From: Cryptomeria japonica
Taxonomy: Eukaryota; Streptophyta; Pinopsida; Cupressales; Cupressaceae
Direction: 5' to 3'
Length of the DNA stretch: 64,000 nucleotides
NCBI RefSeq assembly: GCF_030272615.1
Contig: NC_081414.1
Location: forward strand, 309,113,164 to 309,177,163
Position numbers and translations under genes: made by a program. Positions within the stretch are counted from its first letter, which is position 1; each line of letters begins with the position of its first letter. The notes under the pieces were generated by a model. The model saw only the letters and a program-made list of their open reading frames with translations, was not told where the DNA came from and did no database searches. Of this stretch, positions 10,770 to 22,672 are shown piece by piece.

Positions 10770-12568
10770 CTTTTGATCTGATATCATTGTATACTTGGGA
10801 TTTTATTGTTTTATGATGATCTATATGCAGACACATACTCTATATGATGATCTTTTATTGTGCATGCTACTCTATTTTATGATGATGATCTATATGCATT
10901 GATTATATGGGTGATGTTTTGATCTTTTCTCTTCATTATGATGATGCTTTATATGATGATACAATGATAAATGTTTTTAATTTTTTATTTTGATAACCTT
11001 GGATGCAAATTAAAATTATTACTAACTTAAATGATATGTTGTACTTAAATTATGCAAATGCAATTATCGATATGGGAATGCAAATGAATGAGTGATTTTA
11101 TTTCTCTCTTTTTTTGTGTGTAGGATGATGTAAATACAAAGATCTACATGATATGTTTTTTATTTTTATATGTAATGCTTATAATGATTATGAATCTAAG
11201 TGCAAAGATGCAACTAAATGGTCTTTAATGAACTTTAATGATAATGCAAATAATAATGATGATACACTACATGATTAATGAAATGCACTTAATTGAATGC
11301 AAACTAATGCAATGATTAAAAAGCAACTAAATGAAATGGATGATGATTAAAATGATTCTAAAAATTAATGCACCTATAATGATCAAATGCAAATTATTTT
11401 TGTTTGTCCAAGTATACTCAATCTTTATTCATGATCGTTGATCTGTGAATGAAATGAAATACTTATAATGCAACTGACATTGAATGTTTATAATGCAGAT
11501 GAATAATGAGCAAATCTAAAAATGATACTACCATTCTTCATATGTTATCTTGTAATAGTGCTTGATTTCATCATTGAGCTTTAAAATGTTGTAAGAAACT
11601 ACAAGCAACTTGACATAATGATCCAAGCTGACCTGAGTATTTCTTACATGGATTTTGATATAGCAAGTTAATACAAGGATTATCCCCTTTCATGCATGAC
11701 TCGAAACATCCTTCTTGATCTTTTGTCGATCATATCCTTAGACAAGTGCATACCTTAATAAGAGATAAAACACAGACAACAATCAAAGAAAATAATCATG
11801 CCCCATCATATCTTCTCTAGTCATGGACATCCTTGAGTCGCATAGAGTACATGATTAGCAATAAAATCAAGAAATAAACATGGAGTCTTGTAGGTCATTC
11901 ACATGTTCTCATGGTCATTAACTAATATAATCATCTTAATCAATGATCTTGGATAATCCTTTATTACTTGTTAGTTGATTCTTCATTTTTTAAGTTTCAT
12001 GATTCAGTTGTTATAAGATACCTTGTTCTTTGTTGCTTTGTTCCTCATTATCTGTTTCAAAATCCTAGGTGTTTTTGGTTTTTCTAAGTTTTCTGAATGT
12101 TTTGGATTTTCAAAGATTCAAAAGATCACCTTAGCAAAAGAAAATAGGATTTTGCCCCCGACAGAAACAAAAATTTATTATGGATGTACAAATTGATCAA
12201 GATCCAAACCATGGCGGGATAAAATTGCAGATTGATTGATTCTGATAAAATCTAAGACAATGACTACAACAAGTATGTCAAAGATTGATAATTGTTGGTA
12301 AACTCCATTTTTCTTGCTAAATGGTTCAAAGCAATAGATGCGAAAGATGGAATGGATAAGCTAGGATAGATGAAAGCGATAGATGCGATAGGATGGAGTG
12401 GATAGGTGCGCAAAGAGATCTCATATATGGAAGAACTCACTTTTTTAGATAGCGCCCTTTTACCAGGTTTTCACCATCTAAATTTATTGCATTTTTTTAA
12501 AAAAAAATTTAATGCTTTTTTCGGGACTTTATATGCTTTTTATTGATGATTTTCCAGGACTTTAATTC
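10770..12568 (-). other. Noncoding 3' region of G1, AT-rich with simple repeats
   Basis: No reading frame is supported between the antisense remnant and the end of integrase. At 10800-10970 the words ATGATGATCTATATGC and ATATGATGAT recur several times. Around 11200-11400 AATGCA and AATGAT words dominate. A G-rich run (minus strand GTCGGGGGCAAAATCC, near 12150) may be a polypurine tract. I could not find a copy of the 22673-23805 LTR here. Confidence 0.5.
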
Positions 12569-13905
12569 TCAAGCACAGAATTTCTTGAGATAAATAGAAT
12601 TGATAGGTTCATCAAACTAATCAACTTCAGGGGTAGATAACTTGTATGCTCCTGACCCATATGCTGCTACTATGGAAAAAGGACCTAACCAATTTGATTC
12701 AAATTTACCCTTCTTTTCTTGGTCTTGTTGATTTCTTGGATTCTCCCTTAGAAATATATCTCCAATCTAAAAAATGTGTGGCTTGACTCTGTGATTATAA
12801 CTTCTTGTGATTCTTTGTTGATATACTTTCAAATGATCTATTGCATTTTGGTGACGTTCCTAGATCAGCTCAAGTTCTTGAAGTCTAGAGACTCATTTTT
12901 CTTCCTCTGTAATAAGACCTTTCAGTGAAACCCGTAGAGAAGGTATCTCTACTTCTATGGGTAATATGGATTTTGATCCATAGACTAAGAAATATGGATT
13001 TTCCCTCATTGGTGTTCAAATGTTGGTTCGGTATGCCCAAAGAGTAGGATTTAGTTGAATGTGCTAGTCTTTTCCAACTTCATTGACTATTTTCTTCAAG
13101 ATTTTCAAGATAGTCTTGTTTGATGCCTCGGCTTGACCATTTCCTTGTGGATAATATGGAGTAGAAAACCTATGTTGGATATGAAATTGCTCACATAGTT
13201 CCTTCACATCTTGATTCTTAAAAGGTCTTCCATTATCAGTGATAATGGTCATAGGAACTCCATAGCGACAGATTATATAATTCAAGATGAATGATGATAT
13301 TTATTTTTGTGTCACTTTTGTCAAAGGTACTGTTTCAATCCATTTAGTGAAATATTCAATAGCAGTCAAAATCAACTTATGTCCATTAGAGGATGAAGGA
13401 TTTATCTTTCCTACCAAATCAAGGCCCCATTGAGAAAATGGTCATGATCCGGCCATAGGATACAATTCTTGTGTTGGTGTGTGAATGAGATTCCCATGGA
13501 TCTGACATTGTTTGCATTTCTTGGCATATGTGAATGAATATCTCTCCATAGTAGGCTAATAGTAACCCATACGAAGAAGTTTCTTAGCCAATATTAATCC
13601 ACTTGAGTGTGTGCCACAAATACCTGTGTGAACTTTGTTAAGAACTTTGTCAGATTCTTCTTGTTCAAGACATCTCAATAAAGTGCTATCTAGACCTCAC
13701 CTATATAAGGTATTGGCAATAATAGTATAGCGAGATGACTGATGGATCAAATTTCTTCTTTGATTATGGGATAGGTCAGGAAGAAGGATATTCTCTTTTA
13801 AGTACTGATAAGTTTGGCCGTATAAGGATTGACTGGTTCCCGATATATGGAAAATCATGTAGGTATGTTGGGATTGAATGGTAGGGGTTAATATATCTTC
13901 CACAA
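12569..13905 (-). pseudogene. pol: G1 integrase (Ty3/Gypsy)
   Basis: C-terminal part of the G1 polyprotein; it ends at a TGA at 12569-12571. An H2C2-like finger region lies near 13500-13650 (CKQCQIHG). The core follows with QWGLDLVGKI, TIITDNGRPFKN and YYPQGNGQAEASNKT, so all three DDE residues are present. The GPF module WLGPFSIVAAYGSGAYKLS lies near 12650. Several point stops interrupt it, so it is a pseudogene. The best open piece is 13064-13285. It would insert the cDNA into the host genome. Confidence 0.9.
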
Positions 13906-13930
13906 GGAATTCTTAACACTATTGATTCTC

Positions 13931-15640
13931 CTAATTCTGCAAGAGAGATGCTATTGTATCCATTGCATCTATTTCTTTGTTCTCATTTCTTGGGACTTGA
14001 GTGAATGATACTTCGTCAAAGTGCTCTTTAAACTCTTCTACCAATTGTTTGTATGGCATGAGCTTGTCATCCTTAGTTTGACAATCATCATTTATTTGGT
14101 TGATGATAAGCTGTGAATCATCATAGACATGTAATTCCTTGATATTCCATTCAATATCCATTTTGAGCCCAATAGCCAATGCTTCATATTCTACAGTATT
14201 GTTTGTGCACAAAAACCACAGTCTATATGATTTTGGAATTGTGTGTCCTTGAGGTGTGATGAACAAAATTCTTGCGCCTGATCCATATTATGTATAAGAA
14301 CCATCAAAGTACAATTCCCAAAATTTTGTACTTACTGTCAGAATGTCTACATCAGGAAATTCAATGTGCAATGGTATGTCATTTTGTAGAGGTTCTTTGG
14401 CTAATTGATCAGAAATGACTTGTCCTTTGATATCTTTTTGATCAACATACTCTATATCAAATTCACTCAGTATCATAACTCATTTGGCTAGTCTGCCTAT
14501 CAAAGTTGACTTGTTCAGCAAATACTTTAGTGGATCTATCTTGTCTATTAGTTTCACAGAATGAGTCAGCATATAATGTCATATCTTCTGAGTTGCAAAT
14601 ACAACTGCTAGACATGTCTTCTCTATTAATGTATAATTCAATTCATAGCCGACAAGTGTTCTATTGATGTAATACACTTCTCTTTCTTCTCCTTCTTCAT
14701 CGTGTTGTGCTAGGAGAGTGCCTAATGATACGTTTGTCACCGAGATATAGAGTAACAATGGTTTCCCTTTGATTGGTGATACCATTACTGGAGGATTCAT
14801 GAGATATTCTTTGATTTTTATAAAAGACTTCACATTTCTGATCCCATTTGAATGGAACGTTCTTATGGAAAAGATGAGTGAATGGATGACATCTATTTTC
14901 TAATTGAGAGACAAATCTTCTAATTGATTGCAATCTTCCTTGTAAAGTCACAATTGACTTATGTTCCTAGGTGACTCCATTTCCATGATGGCTTTGACCT
15001 TTTCAGGGTCTACTTCAATTCCATGAGCTGATATAATGTACCCAAGAAGTTTTCCAAAGGTTACTCCAAATGCACATTTCTTTGGATTTAATCTCAACTG
15101 ATATCTTTCCAACCTATCAAATATCTTTCTTAAGATATTCAAATGTTCTTGTCTTGTATGATATTTTGAAAGTATATCATCTACATAATCTTCCATAAAT
15201 GTATGCATCATATAATAGAAAATTATTGTCATAGGTCTTTGATAAGTTGCTCCTGCATTCTTAAGCCCAAATGGCATAGCATTCCATCAATAAGTAGCCC
15301 ATGCACAGGTGAATGTTGTCTTTTCTTGATCTTTAGGGGTGATTATTATTTGATTGTATCCTGAGAATCCATCCATAAATGAAAACATCTCATGCCCTAC
15401 TAATAAGTCCACAATTATATCAATGTTGGGTAGTGGGAAATCATCTTTGGGACATGCTTTGTTTAAATCTCTAAAATCGGTGCAGACTCTTATGCTCTTA
15501 TCTGGCTTTGACACTAGAACAATACTTAAAACCCATTCTGGATAGGCAACAAGTCTTATAAAACCCACATCTAATAGTTCCTTTAGCTCGGCTTTTACAA
15601 GAAGAGAGATGTGTGGAAATGCATCTTCCTTAGCTTTTGT
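13931..15640 (-). pseudogene. pol: G1 reverse transcriptase, RNase H and second RNase H
   Basis: RT comes first: PEWVLSIVLVSKPDKSIRVC at 15287-15568, then MPFGLKNAGATYQR and the catalytic EDYVDDIL at 14948-15277. The linked RNase H contains LLLYISVTNVSLGTLLAQ and ELNYTLIEKTCLAVVFA (14579-14833). A second RNase H follows (14288-14476 and 13931-14266) with WELYFDGSYT, NNTVEYEALAIGLK and LHVYDDSQLIINQI. Stops separate the pieces, for example one just before MPFGLKN at about 15282. The second RNase H places G1 in the Tat lineage. Confidence 0.92.
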
Positions 15641-17764
15641 TTAACTGGTTTTGCTTTTAAATCCACATTGAGATGATGCGTTTTAAGATCTAGATTAAGT
15701 CCTGGCATGTCTGCATAGGACCAAGAAAAATTTATGTCTTTGTCGGAAGAATTCTATGTATTATTTCCTCTCTTTATCTAACAATGAGGCAATAGAATGA
15801 AGTATCTTGGGATCCTTTGATGTGCCAATGTTTATTGCTTCTGTTGATTCTATTAGAATAACAGATCTCTCCTAAAAATATGCAAGGAGGATGTCAAACT
15901 TTCCATCTTCTAGCACCTCAAAGAGGTTTTCACCATCAAATACGTCCTTTGTTTTTCCTCTTGATTGATCTAGTGTTGCAATGAAATGGTTTCAACACTA
16001 GGTCTCTTTCCTTGTTTTATTTCAATTTTACAACTGGAAAGTTTGGTATTCTCCTAACTATAAGAAATGTTACTTGATTCCACAATGGAAGATATCTTAG
16101 GTGCTATGGGTTCAATAGCATTAAGATACATAGATAAGTCATGATCATTGGAAAAGACATCCAATTCAGGGTTTTCTAGATTATCCCAATCAATTAGTTC
16201 TAGATGAAGCAGGAGTAAGTCACAATCATCATCATTGTTAGGTGCTTCAAAGTTCATAACATAATGGTCATAATTTGGCATAGAGTAGGTAATGTCATAG
16301 ATAGAATGATCTTGAGGATAGTCTCTCCCAAGTGTTCTCCAATTAGTTTTAACAAAATTAATGTTAGTATTTTGTAGTTCACACTCAAATGGCTCTTCAT
16401 CTTTTCATTTGTCCCTTAAATGAATGGATTATATCAACACACATGTCTTTAGTACTGCAAGTTCCTGCTTGATTATTTTCAATAAATTCATTTTTCTTTT
16501 GAAGTTGACATACTTGTGTACATGATATAGAGGATTCTTTTGCTAGCTTTTGTCTTCTTTCAAACTCAACTTCTTTTGGACTAATAGTCAATCCTACTTG
16601 ACTATCTCTTAGTTCTTCTATGTTTTTTCCATACCTTGGTACATATCACTCCTCATTTGATAGAAATAAGATATTTCTAGATGCTTGATCCATATCTGTT
16701 TTTACTTCTTGTGGCATTACTTCTTGGTCTTTTTCATCCCCTTTCTTTTGTTGTCTTGTATATGCCTCTTTTCTATGGATTTTGAGTTCTTCTTTTCTTC
16801 TTTCTAACTCTATCTTTTTTTTTTTAATAGACAAGTCTTCCTTTGTGATAGTTGCTTGCTCTTCATTTTTTTTCTTCACTTGATATACTAGATGAGACAT
16901 CTGAACCCCATTCATATTCATTTGAATCTATCTCTGAACCATTGTCTAGGACTACACCACTATACCACACAGGAATGTTGTATGGTGCAAAAAGTTCCCT
17001 TATTCCTACCATCTCTACTTTCACTGCTTCTGGAATATCTTGTTCAGATTTTGCATTTGCTCGTATTCCTTGAACTTCTTGAAAAGATTCTTCTTGAAAA
17101 GATTCTTCTTTTCCTTTTGATTGCAATTTTCTCTTCTTGTTTCTTCTTCTTGGCTACTATTTTTGTTGCTTGATGTAGCTTTTCTTGCCATTGTTCTTCT
17201 TTAGAGACTTATTTCTTTCTCCACTTTGGCTGTTCATAATTATGGTGCTTTTGATTTGATTTTAGATATCCAAGTCCTGATTTATCTTCTTTAGATTGTG
17301 AGTGAGGACAAATAGGTTCCTGAAATACCTTGATGTCGCTTACCAATTGGTCCTTTTCCTTCATATCCCATTTTTTGCATGATCTTATAACCATTGCCAT
17401 ATTGTTCTATGGGAATATTGACTTATGCAGTTGTTGCTACAATTTCATCTTCATCTTTGTACAACCAACCAAGAATGTCTGTATCTTCAGTTTCTTCTGC
17501 AAGTGTTCCATCTCTAACAAATTCTCCATTAAACATGTCTTTTGATTTCTCTGAGGTTCAAGATTGGATATTTGTAGGCTTTCCATATGATTTAGGTGAA
17601 AGTGGAAATTTATGCAAAGAATATTTTCCCATTCCTTCCTCATTTAATTTGATCCTTTTCTCGAAGGTTTCCTATAACTTTTCTTGAATTTCTTTGGTAG
17701 GATATACTGATTCTCTATTGTGTGGAACTCTTGTATCTTGTGTTGGCTTCAGATTATTGCAATA
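15641..17764 (-). pseudogene. G1 protease-RT linker with charged coil and G-patch-like motif
   Basis: A broken coding stretch between protease and RT. Around 17360 one frame reads YGYK-like sequence followed by MGYEGKGPIGKRHQGIS. The next frame continues EPICPHSQSKEDKSGLGY, so a one-base shift near 17325 divides a G-patch-like glycine-rich motif. Around 16646-17126 lies a Lys/Glu-rich segment (KKKKIELERRKEELKIHRKE) likely to form a coiled coil. G-patch domains bind RNA in other retroelement proteases. That role here is inference. Confidence 0.6.
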
Positions 17765-18826
17765 TTAACTAGAGTCTACAATTATAGTGACCTCTTGTCC
17801 TTCATGATGAAACTTTACACATTGATGATATGTAGAAGGAACTGCTTGCATGTTGTGAATCCATGGCCTTCCCAGAACAATGTTATAAGAGAGGTTCAAA
17901 TCTAAAACCTGACATAATGTATTCCTTTCCACAGGTCCTATTTTGATTGGTAACACCACGGTTCCTTTAGAAGAACGCTTTGCTTCATCATAAGCCTTAA
18001 TGGTTATTTTCTTTTTTGGATCTACTGCATTTTTTGAATATCCCAAAGCCTTTATTAAACTTAATGCACAAATGTTTAAGCCTACTCCGCCATCTATGAG
18101 TACGTGTTTGACACGAGTTTTATTAATGGTGACTTCAACATGTAAGGGAGCATTGTGAGGATGTTGCAAGGATGCGTCATCATTGTCAGAAAATGATAAG
18201 AAATGAGAGGCTATAAGGTATCCCACCATGTTTTGGAACTGATCCACATCAAAGTCTTTTGAAACTGTTGTTTCTACTAAATCTTTTTCTAAAATTTCTT
18301 TATGCATAGGTGATACTTTGAGAAGTTCCAAAATTGATATTTGAGTGGGTATTCTTTGTAATTTCTCTACTAAATTGTATTGTTGTGAAGTGGATGTTGA
18401 GTCTTTTGTTATACCCAGAAAGGTGACCTTCGCTTTGCTTCTTGTAATGACATTGATTGGCTCTGAAGGTGTGTTATCTTTAACATTGATGACATTTACC
18501 ACATCATCATATGCATAAGTGTAGTTCACTTTGGCTTTTCCTTTGTCATCTTTTAATTGGGATTGTTCACCTTTTTTATAATTCAGAAGTGGAGTTTTGA
18601 AGGCTAGGTGTGATTCATTTGTCTTATGGCTATCCACTGCGATACTTTCATTATCGATTAGATCCTGGATAAGGTATTTCAATCTCTGACAATCATTAGT
18701 TTGGTGTCCTTTATTCCAATGGTAATTACAAAAATGATTCTCATTCCACCAACTAGGCTTGACTTGTGGTTCATAACTTCTTGCTTCTGGTAAAACAATC
18801 AGTTTTTTTGCAAGCAGATTTTTCAA
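17765..18826 (-). pseudogene. gag-pol: G1 gag C-terminus and aspartic protease
   Basis: An open run of 353 codons. The N-terminal part has the gag finger HFCNYHWNKGHQTNDC (C, H, H, C ligands), then LKYLIQDLID. The C-terminal half is protease: HVLIDGGVGLNIC carries the DGG form of the catalytic aspartate seen in Tat elements, followed by GTVVLPIKIG and VLGRPWIHNM. The apparent start is an artefact: upstream codons continue beyond the SINE at 18829-19111, which was inserted in this frame. Confidence 0.9.
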
Positions 18827-18828
18827 AG

Positions 18829-19111
18829 GTGCAAGGGGTTGAGCTTAGTTGGTTAAAGCATTGAGTTCTGAATGTGGAGACCCAAGTTCAACTCCCATGA
18901 GGGACACCTTTGTGTAGAATTCTAAGTTGTGACTCTTGGTCTTTCATTGGTGTTTAAAGTGCATTTTGAAGCTGTGACCCTTGGTCTTCCAATTGTTGTT
19001 TCTAGTTTGGTGCTCGAAAGGAGATGGTATTTGTAATAAGTTTCTGATGTGGATGCTCGAATGAGAAAAAAATGAGTTTTATGATTCTATGATACTTAAT
19101 ACAAAAAAAGA
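18829..19111 (+). mobile_element. tRNA-derived SINE inserted in G1
   Basis: The plus strand begins GTGCAAGGGGTTGAGC. It shows a pol III A box (TGAGCTTAGTTGG, 18840-18852) and B box (AGTTCAACTCC, 18885-18895) at tRNA-like spacing, followed by a non-tRNA body and an A-rich 3' end. It is flanked by 13-base imperfect duplications, AGATTTTTCAAAG (18816-18828) and AGAGTTTTTAAAG (19112-19124), 11 of 13 identical. Removing one copy and the insert brings the G1 coding sequence back together. The tRNA part lacks a complete cloverleaf, so it is not a tRNA gene. Confidence 0.8.
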
Positions 19112-19118
19112 AGAGTTT

Positions 19119-20348
19119 TTAAAGCTGATTCCAAGGGTTCTCCAATGTTTCTGAATTTCCTGCGAGGATTGGAGAAGAAAGACTTGGATTTATTGCTTTC
19201 TTGATTGTTATTATCTGGGATTTGACTTTATAGATTAAAGATTCATTGTTGTTTTGCAGAACTATTGTCATTTCCTCCATTGATGACATTCCTATTCTTT
19301 GACCAGAACTTGGGATTTTCATTGTTTGCATTATTGTTGTTGTTGTTGTAAGAATTATTGTAAAGTTTTAGCTCTCCTTTCTTTACCATTGTGTCTTCTA
19401 TTTTCAGACCATTCTCAATCATCTTGGCAAAAGAGGGAGGACATTGCATTTTTAGTCAATAACTCATTTCACAGATAAGATTATCAATGAATATGTCCAT
19501 ATTTTCTTGATCAGGTACATCTCTTAGATACCTATTAAACACTTGTTTCCATCAATGCAAGAAGATCATAAAAGATTCACCATTCTTTTGTTTAACATTA
19601 CATAAATCCAGCATTGTTATCTCATTCCTTATATTGTAGGAGTATTGTGAAATAAATCTATTCACAAGTTCTTCAAAAGATTTGATTCCAGATGGTAATC
19701 CTGAAAACCATTCCATTGATTGTCCATTTAAACTCCTATGGAAAAGATGCATCAGGTAAGTTTTGTCATGCGCAAATTCCATACTCATAGTACAAAACTC
19801 CCTAATGTGATCCTGAGGATCATATTTTCCATCGTATTTGTCATATTAGGGATCTCGCAATGTTGTGGAAATGGTATCATATTCAAATTTTTATCAAAAG
19901 TATACGAGCAAATATCTTCCAATGAATACTTCTTGGAGCTTGTTCCATTTTGCATATCTTGTATCTATTGTTGTAGAGTTTGCATTTGTTGAGTGAGATT
20001 TAACAACGGATTATCCATGCGGTTTCTCCTTATTTCCTCGTAATTTATTTTATCACTACGCTCTCTTCTTGTGCCATCTCATTCTTTTCTTGTCTCTTCA
20101 TGACTTTCTTTGTTTACATCTTTGTTATTTGGATCATCTATGTTTTGGGTGTTACTTGCCTCTGCATCTTGTTTCAAGATTTCTATGTTAAATTCTTGTG
20201 GCAATTTAGATCCTGATTTTGCCAACATCAAAAGATATTTCTCTTTTTGTTTTGCTAATAATTTTTCCATCAGTCTATCAAATTTGAAATCTTGCTCAAC
20301 TTCTCTAATGGTGTTATTGACCACTTCTTCGTCAACAGCCATATACAC
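19119..20348 (-). pseudogene. gag: G1 gag (Ty3/Gypsy capsid)
   Basis: Starts at MYMAVDEEVVNNT (20348) or MAVDEE (20342). The capsid core reads SMEFAHDKTYLMHLFHRSL, then NGQSMEWFSGLPSGIKSFEE and NRFISQYSYNIRNEITMLDL (19552-19788), a Retrotrans_gag-type domain. An Asn-rich segment (19243-19449) follows. Stops or frameshifts separate the pieces, and the SINE interrupts the C-terminus. The protein would assemble the cytoplasmic virus-like particle. Confidence 0.88.
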
Positions 20349-20476
20349 AAAAGTTTAGAACATCACATTATCTTCTTCCTCCATTTGTTTTTTTTTTTTC
20401 TAAATTGTTCGTATTGAGCTCTAGTCCAAACTAGCATGTGATTGTTTCAAAAAATTTGAAGTTTCCAAAAGACAAC

Positions 20477-20920
20477 TCAATAGGTGATTATTGGTTTTGG
20501 AAGATATGCTTTGTTGATTTTACCACTATTGTTTGTTCGTTGTGATAAAGCATCTCTTTGTTGAAAAGCATGTCCTTGAAAAATTTCTCCATCAAATTCT
20601 ATCCCGCAGCCACATAAATAGTGACAAAAATGGTGTCTGAATGTCCTATGTTTTAATAAGATCTTGTGATTGATATACAAGAATCTTATTCTTTTTTGAA
20701 TAGCTTTATAATTGGGTTTTCTTTTCTTAAGGTGATACTTAAAAGTCATATAAGCATCTAATAGTTTACAAGTTTGTTTGATTCCAATGTTGGTGCAATT
20801 TTGATTTTGATATGACATAGGTTCAAAATAGGAAAGATATATCCAAGATAATGAACACAAGATGAATTGATCAAGCTTTGTGATAGAGGATTTGATATAT
20901 CCTATTGAGAAACTTGACAA
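20477..20920 (-). CDS. Unrecognised 147-codon ORF in the G1 leader
   Basis: An uninterrupted ORF between primer site and gag, in the same direction as gag. It is basic in the middle (YHLKKRKPNYKAIQKRIRFL), with HHFCHYLCGCGIEFDG after it. Some Tat elements (Ogre) carry an extra ORF upstream of gag, which is why I list it. No domain is recognised and the rest of the leader is noncoding, so chance is a real alternative. Confidence 0.3.
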   Translation of the reverse strand: MSSFSIGYIKSSITKLDQFILCSLSWIYLSYFEPMSYQNQNCTNIGIKQTCKLLDAYMTFKYHLKKRKPNYKAIQKRIRFLYINHKILLKHRTFRHHFCHYLCGCGIEFDGEIFQGHAFQQRDALSQRTNNSGKINKAYLPKPIITY

Positions 20921-22651
20921 TGATGTTGATTTATTGCACTTAAAATGTTTGAATCAATAGCTTGTTGAATGTTTATGCTTGTGAAAACCTTTCAGAAATA
21001 GCCTGTTGGATTAGTGACCCAGTTATTGAACTAGTTTGAAAATATGTGATAGTTTAGAGACAAATCTACTCAAGAACTATTTTGATACTGATGCTGAAAT
21101 TTTGGTTTGATATGATTTTTAGATGTGAAAAAGCATTTGTGCTAACTCCTGTGGTAAAGAGTGTTAACTTATGGGATAAAAGCACTATTTTGTTGCTTGA
21201 AGGTGCTATTCTGACTATGTTTCAAGGATTCTTTTCAAATCTTTCACCAAGTTGTTGGATTTTTTGCTCATTTTTAGATGATGATTTTCTTCAATTTTTT
21301 ACCATTTTGAACATGTCATAAACATAGAAGACACAATGTTTTGAAATACACAATGCATAAGCAAGTACAAATCTTATGGCAGGCTGAGACAATAATTGTT
21401 GAATCTCACATGGGGTTTCCCCCAAGGCTACACTATTCAAAGTGGATATTTAGATGCTTAACCCCACTGGCTCCACCCTCGGCACTCACTTCTCTGAGGC
21501 AGCCAAGCCCCAGTTTCCATGAAAACTCCCCATGGCAAACTTTATATCTGTACTAAGAACCGTATGTGTGTGAGCCCCTTCAGAGGTCTGACCTCTTGCG
21601 CCAACAACTAGAAGGATTTTGGCAACTAGTACAAGTGGTTTTTAGTAAAGGCTTCTGGTCATGTGGCTATACATGTGGCACTTTCAGCTCTATAACTACA
21701 AAAGGTTACTAGCCTATAGAGGTTACGCTCCATAGGGTTTATGGGGAAACATAGTATCGGTATGAACTTATTAGCACATGTTTCTTGTGACTTTCATCAC
21801 AAACATGATTTATTTAGAGTAGATTGGAAGGACTTGGTATTAGCCCATTTCCATTTTAGGTCATTCCCTTCTCACTAGCCCCCTCAAGTCAACTCGAGAA
21901 GGTAGGCCCTCTAAAGGTTATACATAAAAGAAAGTAGGTCTGGTTTTCTAATCATGGTATGAGTGTGAGAGCATACTTGCCTACTACTTCAACAAGCATG
22001 GAAAACACAAGTTCATTTTAGCTTCCTAAGATCTATATGCAGCTACTTTAAAGAAGTCACTCAAAATACAAGTTGCATGCTATCAATTTATCCCCTTAGT
22101 TAAACTAAATGAGCAAGACATGATGTATTACTTTCCAAAATAGAGCTCTTAATTAAATAGGTGAGGAAATGCATGAAATTTGCTTAAAAAGAATCCTGCA
22201 CATAGACATGTTAGTAGTTTGAAATTTTCAGTTCTTGGACATTTGAACCCACAAGAAAATTTTGTCAGTTGCAAATAAAAGTGTTATCCTAACAAATGTG
22301 TTCTCTTTCACCTCTAAAGCACTAACCTAAAGGACAAAAGTGCTAACTTGAAATACAAAAGTGCTACTCGACGGACTAAGAAGCAAGAATTCATTGAAAA
22401 AAGCGTTAACCAAACTGACAAATGTGTTAACCTAAAGGACAAAAGCGATCTTCTGAAGATTAGATGCGTTGATTTATAGACAAAAGTGCCAACCTAAATG
22501 ATAAATGTGCTAACCTGCATGACAAAAGTGCTAACCTATCAAACAAAGGTGTTGTTAGAACTCACACAGGCGTGAATCTATATTATAAATGCGTTAAATT
22601 TTCTTTTGCAAGAATTAGATAGGACATAAGAAAGAATATGTGAGGCTCTAA
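20921..22651 (-). other. Long 5' leader of G1
   Basis: About 1.7 kb without a supported reading frame. The part from 21400 to 21900 is more GC-rich than its surroundings and may be structured. A degenerate short repeat array lies next to the primer site (22274-22556). Long leaders are usual in Tat elements. Confidence 0.6.
22274..22556. repeat. Degenerate short tandem repeats next to the G1 primer site
   Basis: The word GACAAAAGTGCTAACCTA and variants recur about a dozen times at steps of roughly 18-24 bases, with AAATGTGTTAACC and AAAGCG forms between them. The array lies about 100 bases from the primer site, inside what would be the packaged RNA. Confidence 0.75.
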
Positions 22652-22669
22652 GCCCCACGGTGGGTGCCA
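22652..22669 (-). other. Primer binding site of G1 (Lys tRNA-like)
   Basis: The minus strand reads TGGCACCCACCGTGGGGC. This resembles the 3' end complement of a plant Lys tRNA with a couple of changes. It lies three bases inside the LTR that starts at 22673. Confidence 0.75.
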
Positions 22670-22672
22670 AAA

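Noticed and set aside
18829-18905. Possible tRNA gene
   Set aside because: A and B boxes are present but no full cloverleaf can be drawn, and the unit continues into a SINE body with target duplications.
22274-22556. Repeat array considered as a CRISPR-like array
   Set aside because: Units are degenerate, spacers are absent or only a few bases, and the context is the leader of a plant Gypsy element.
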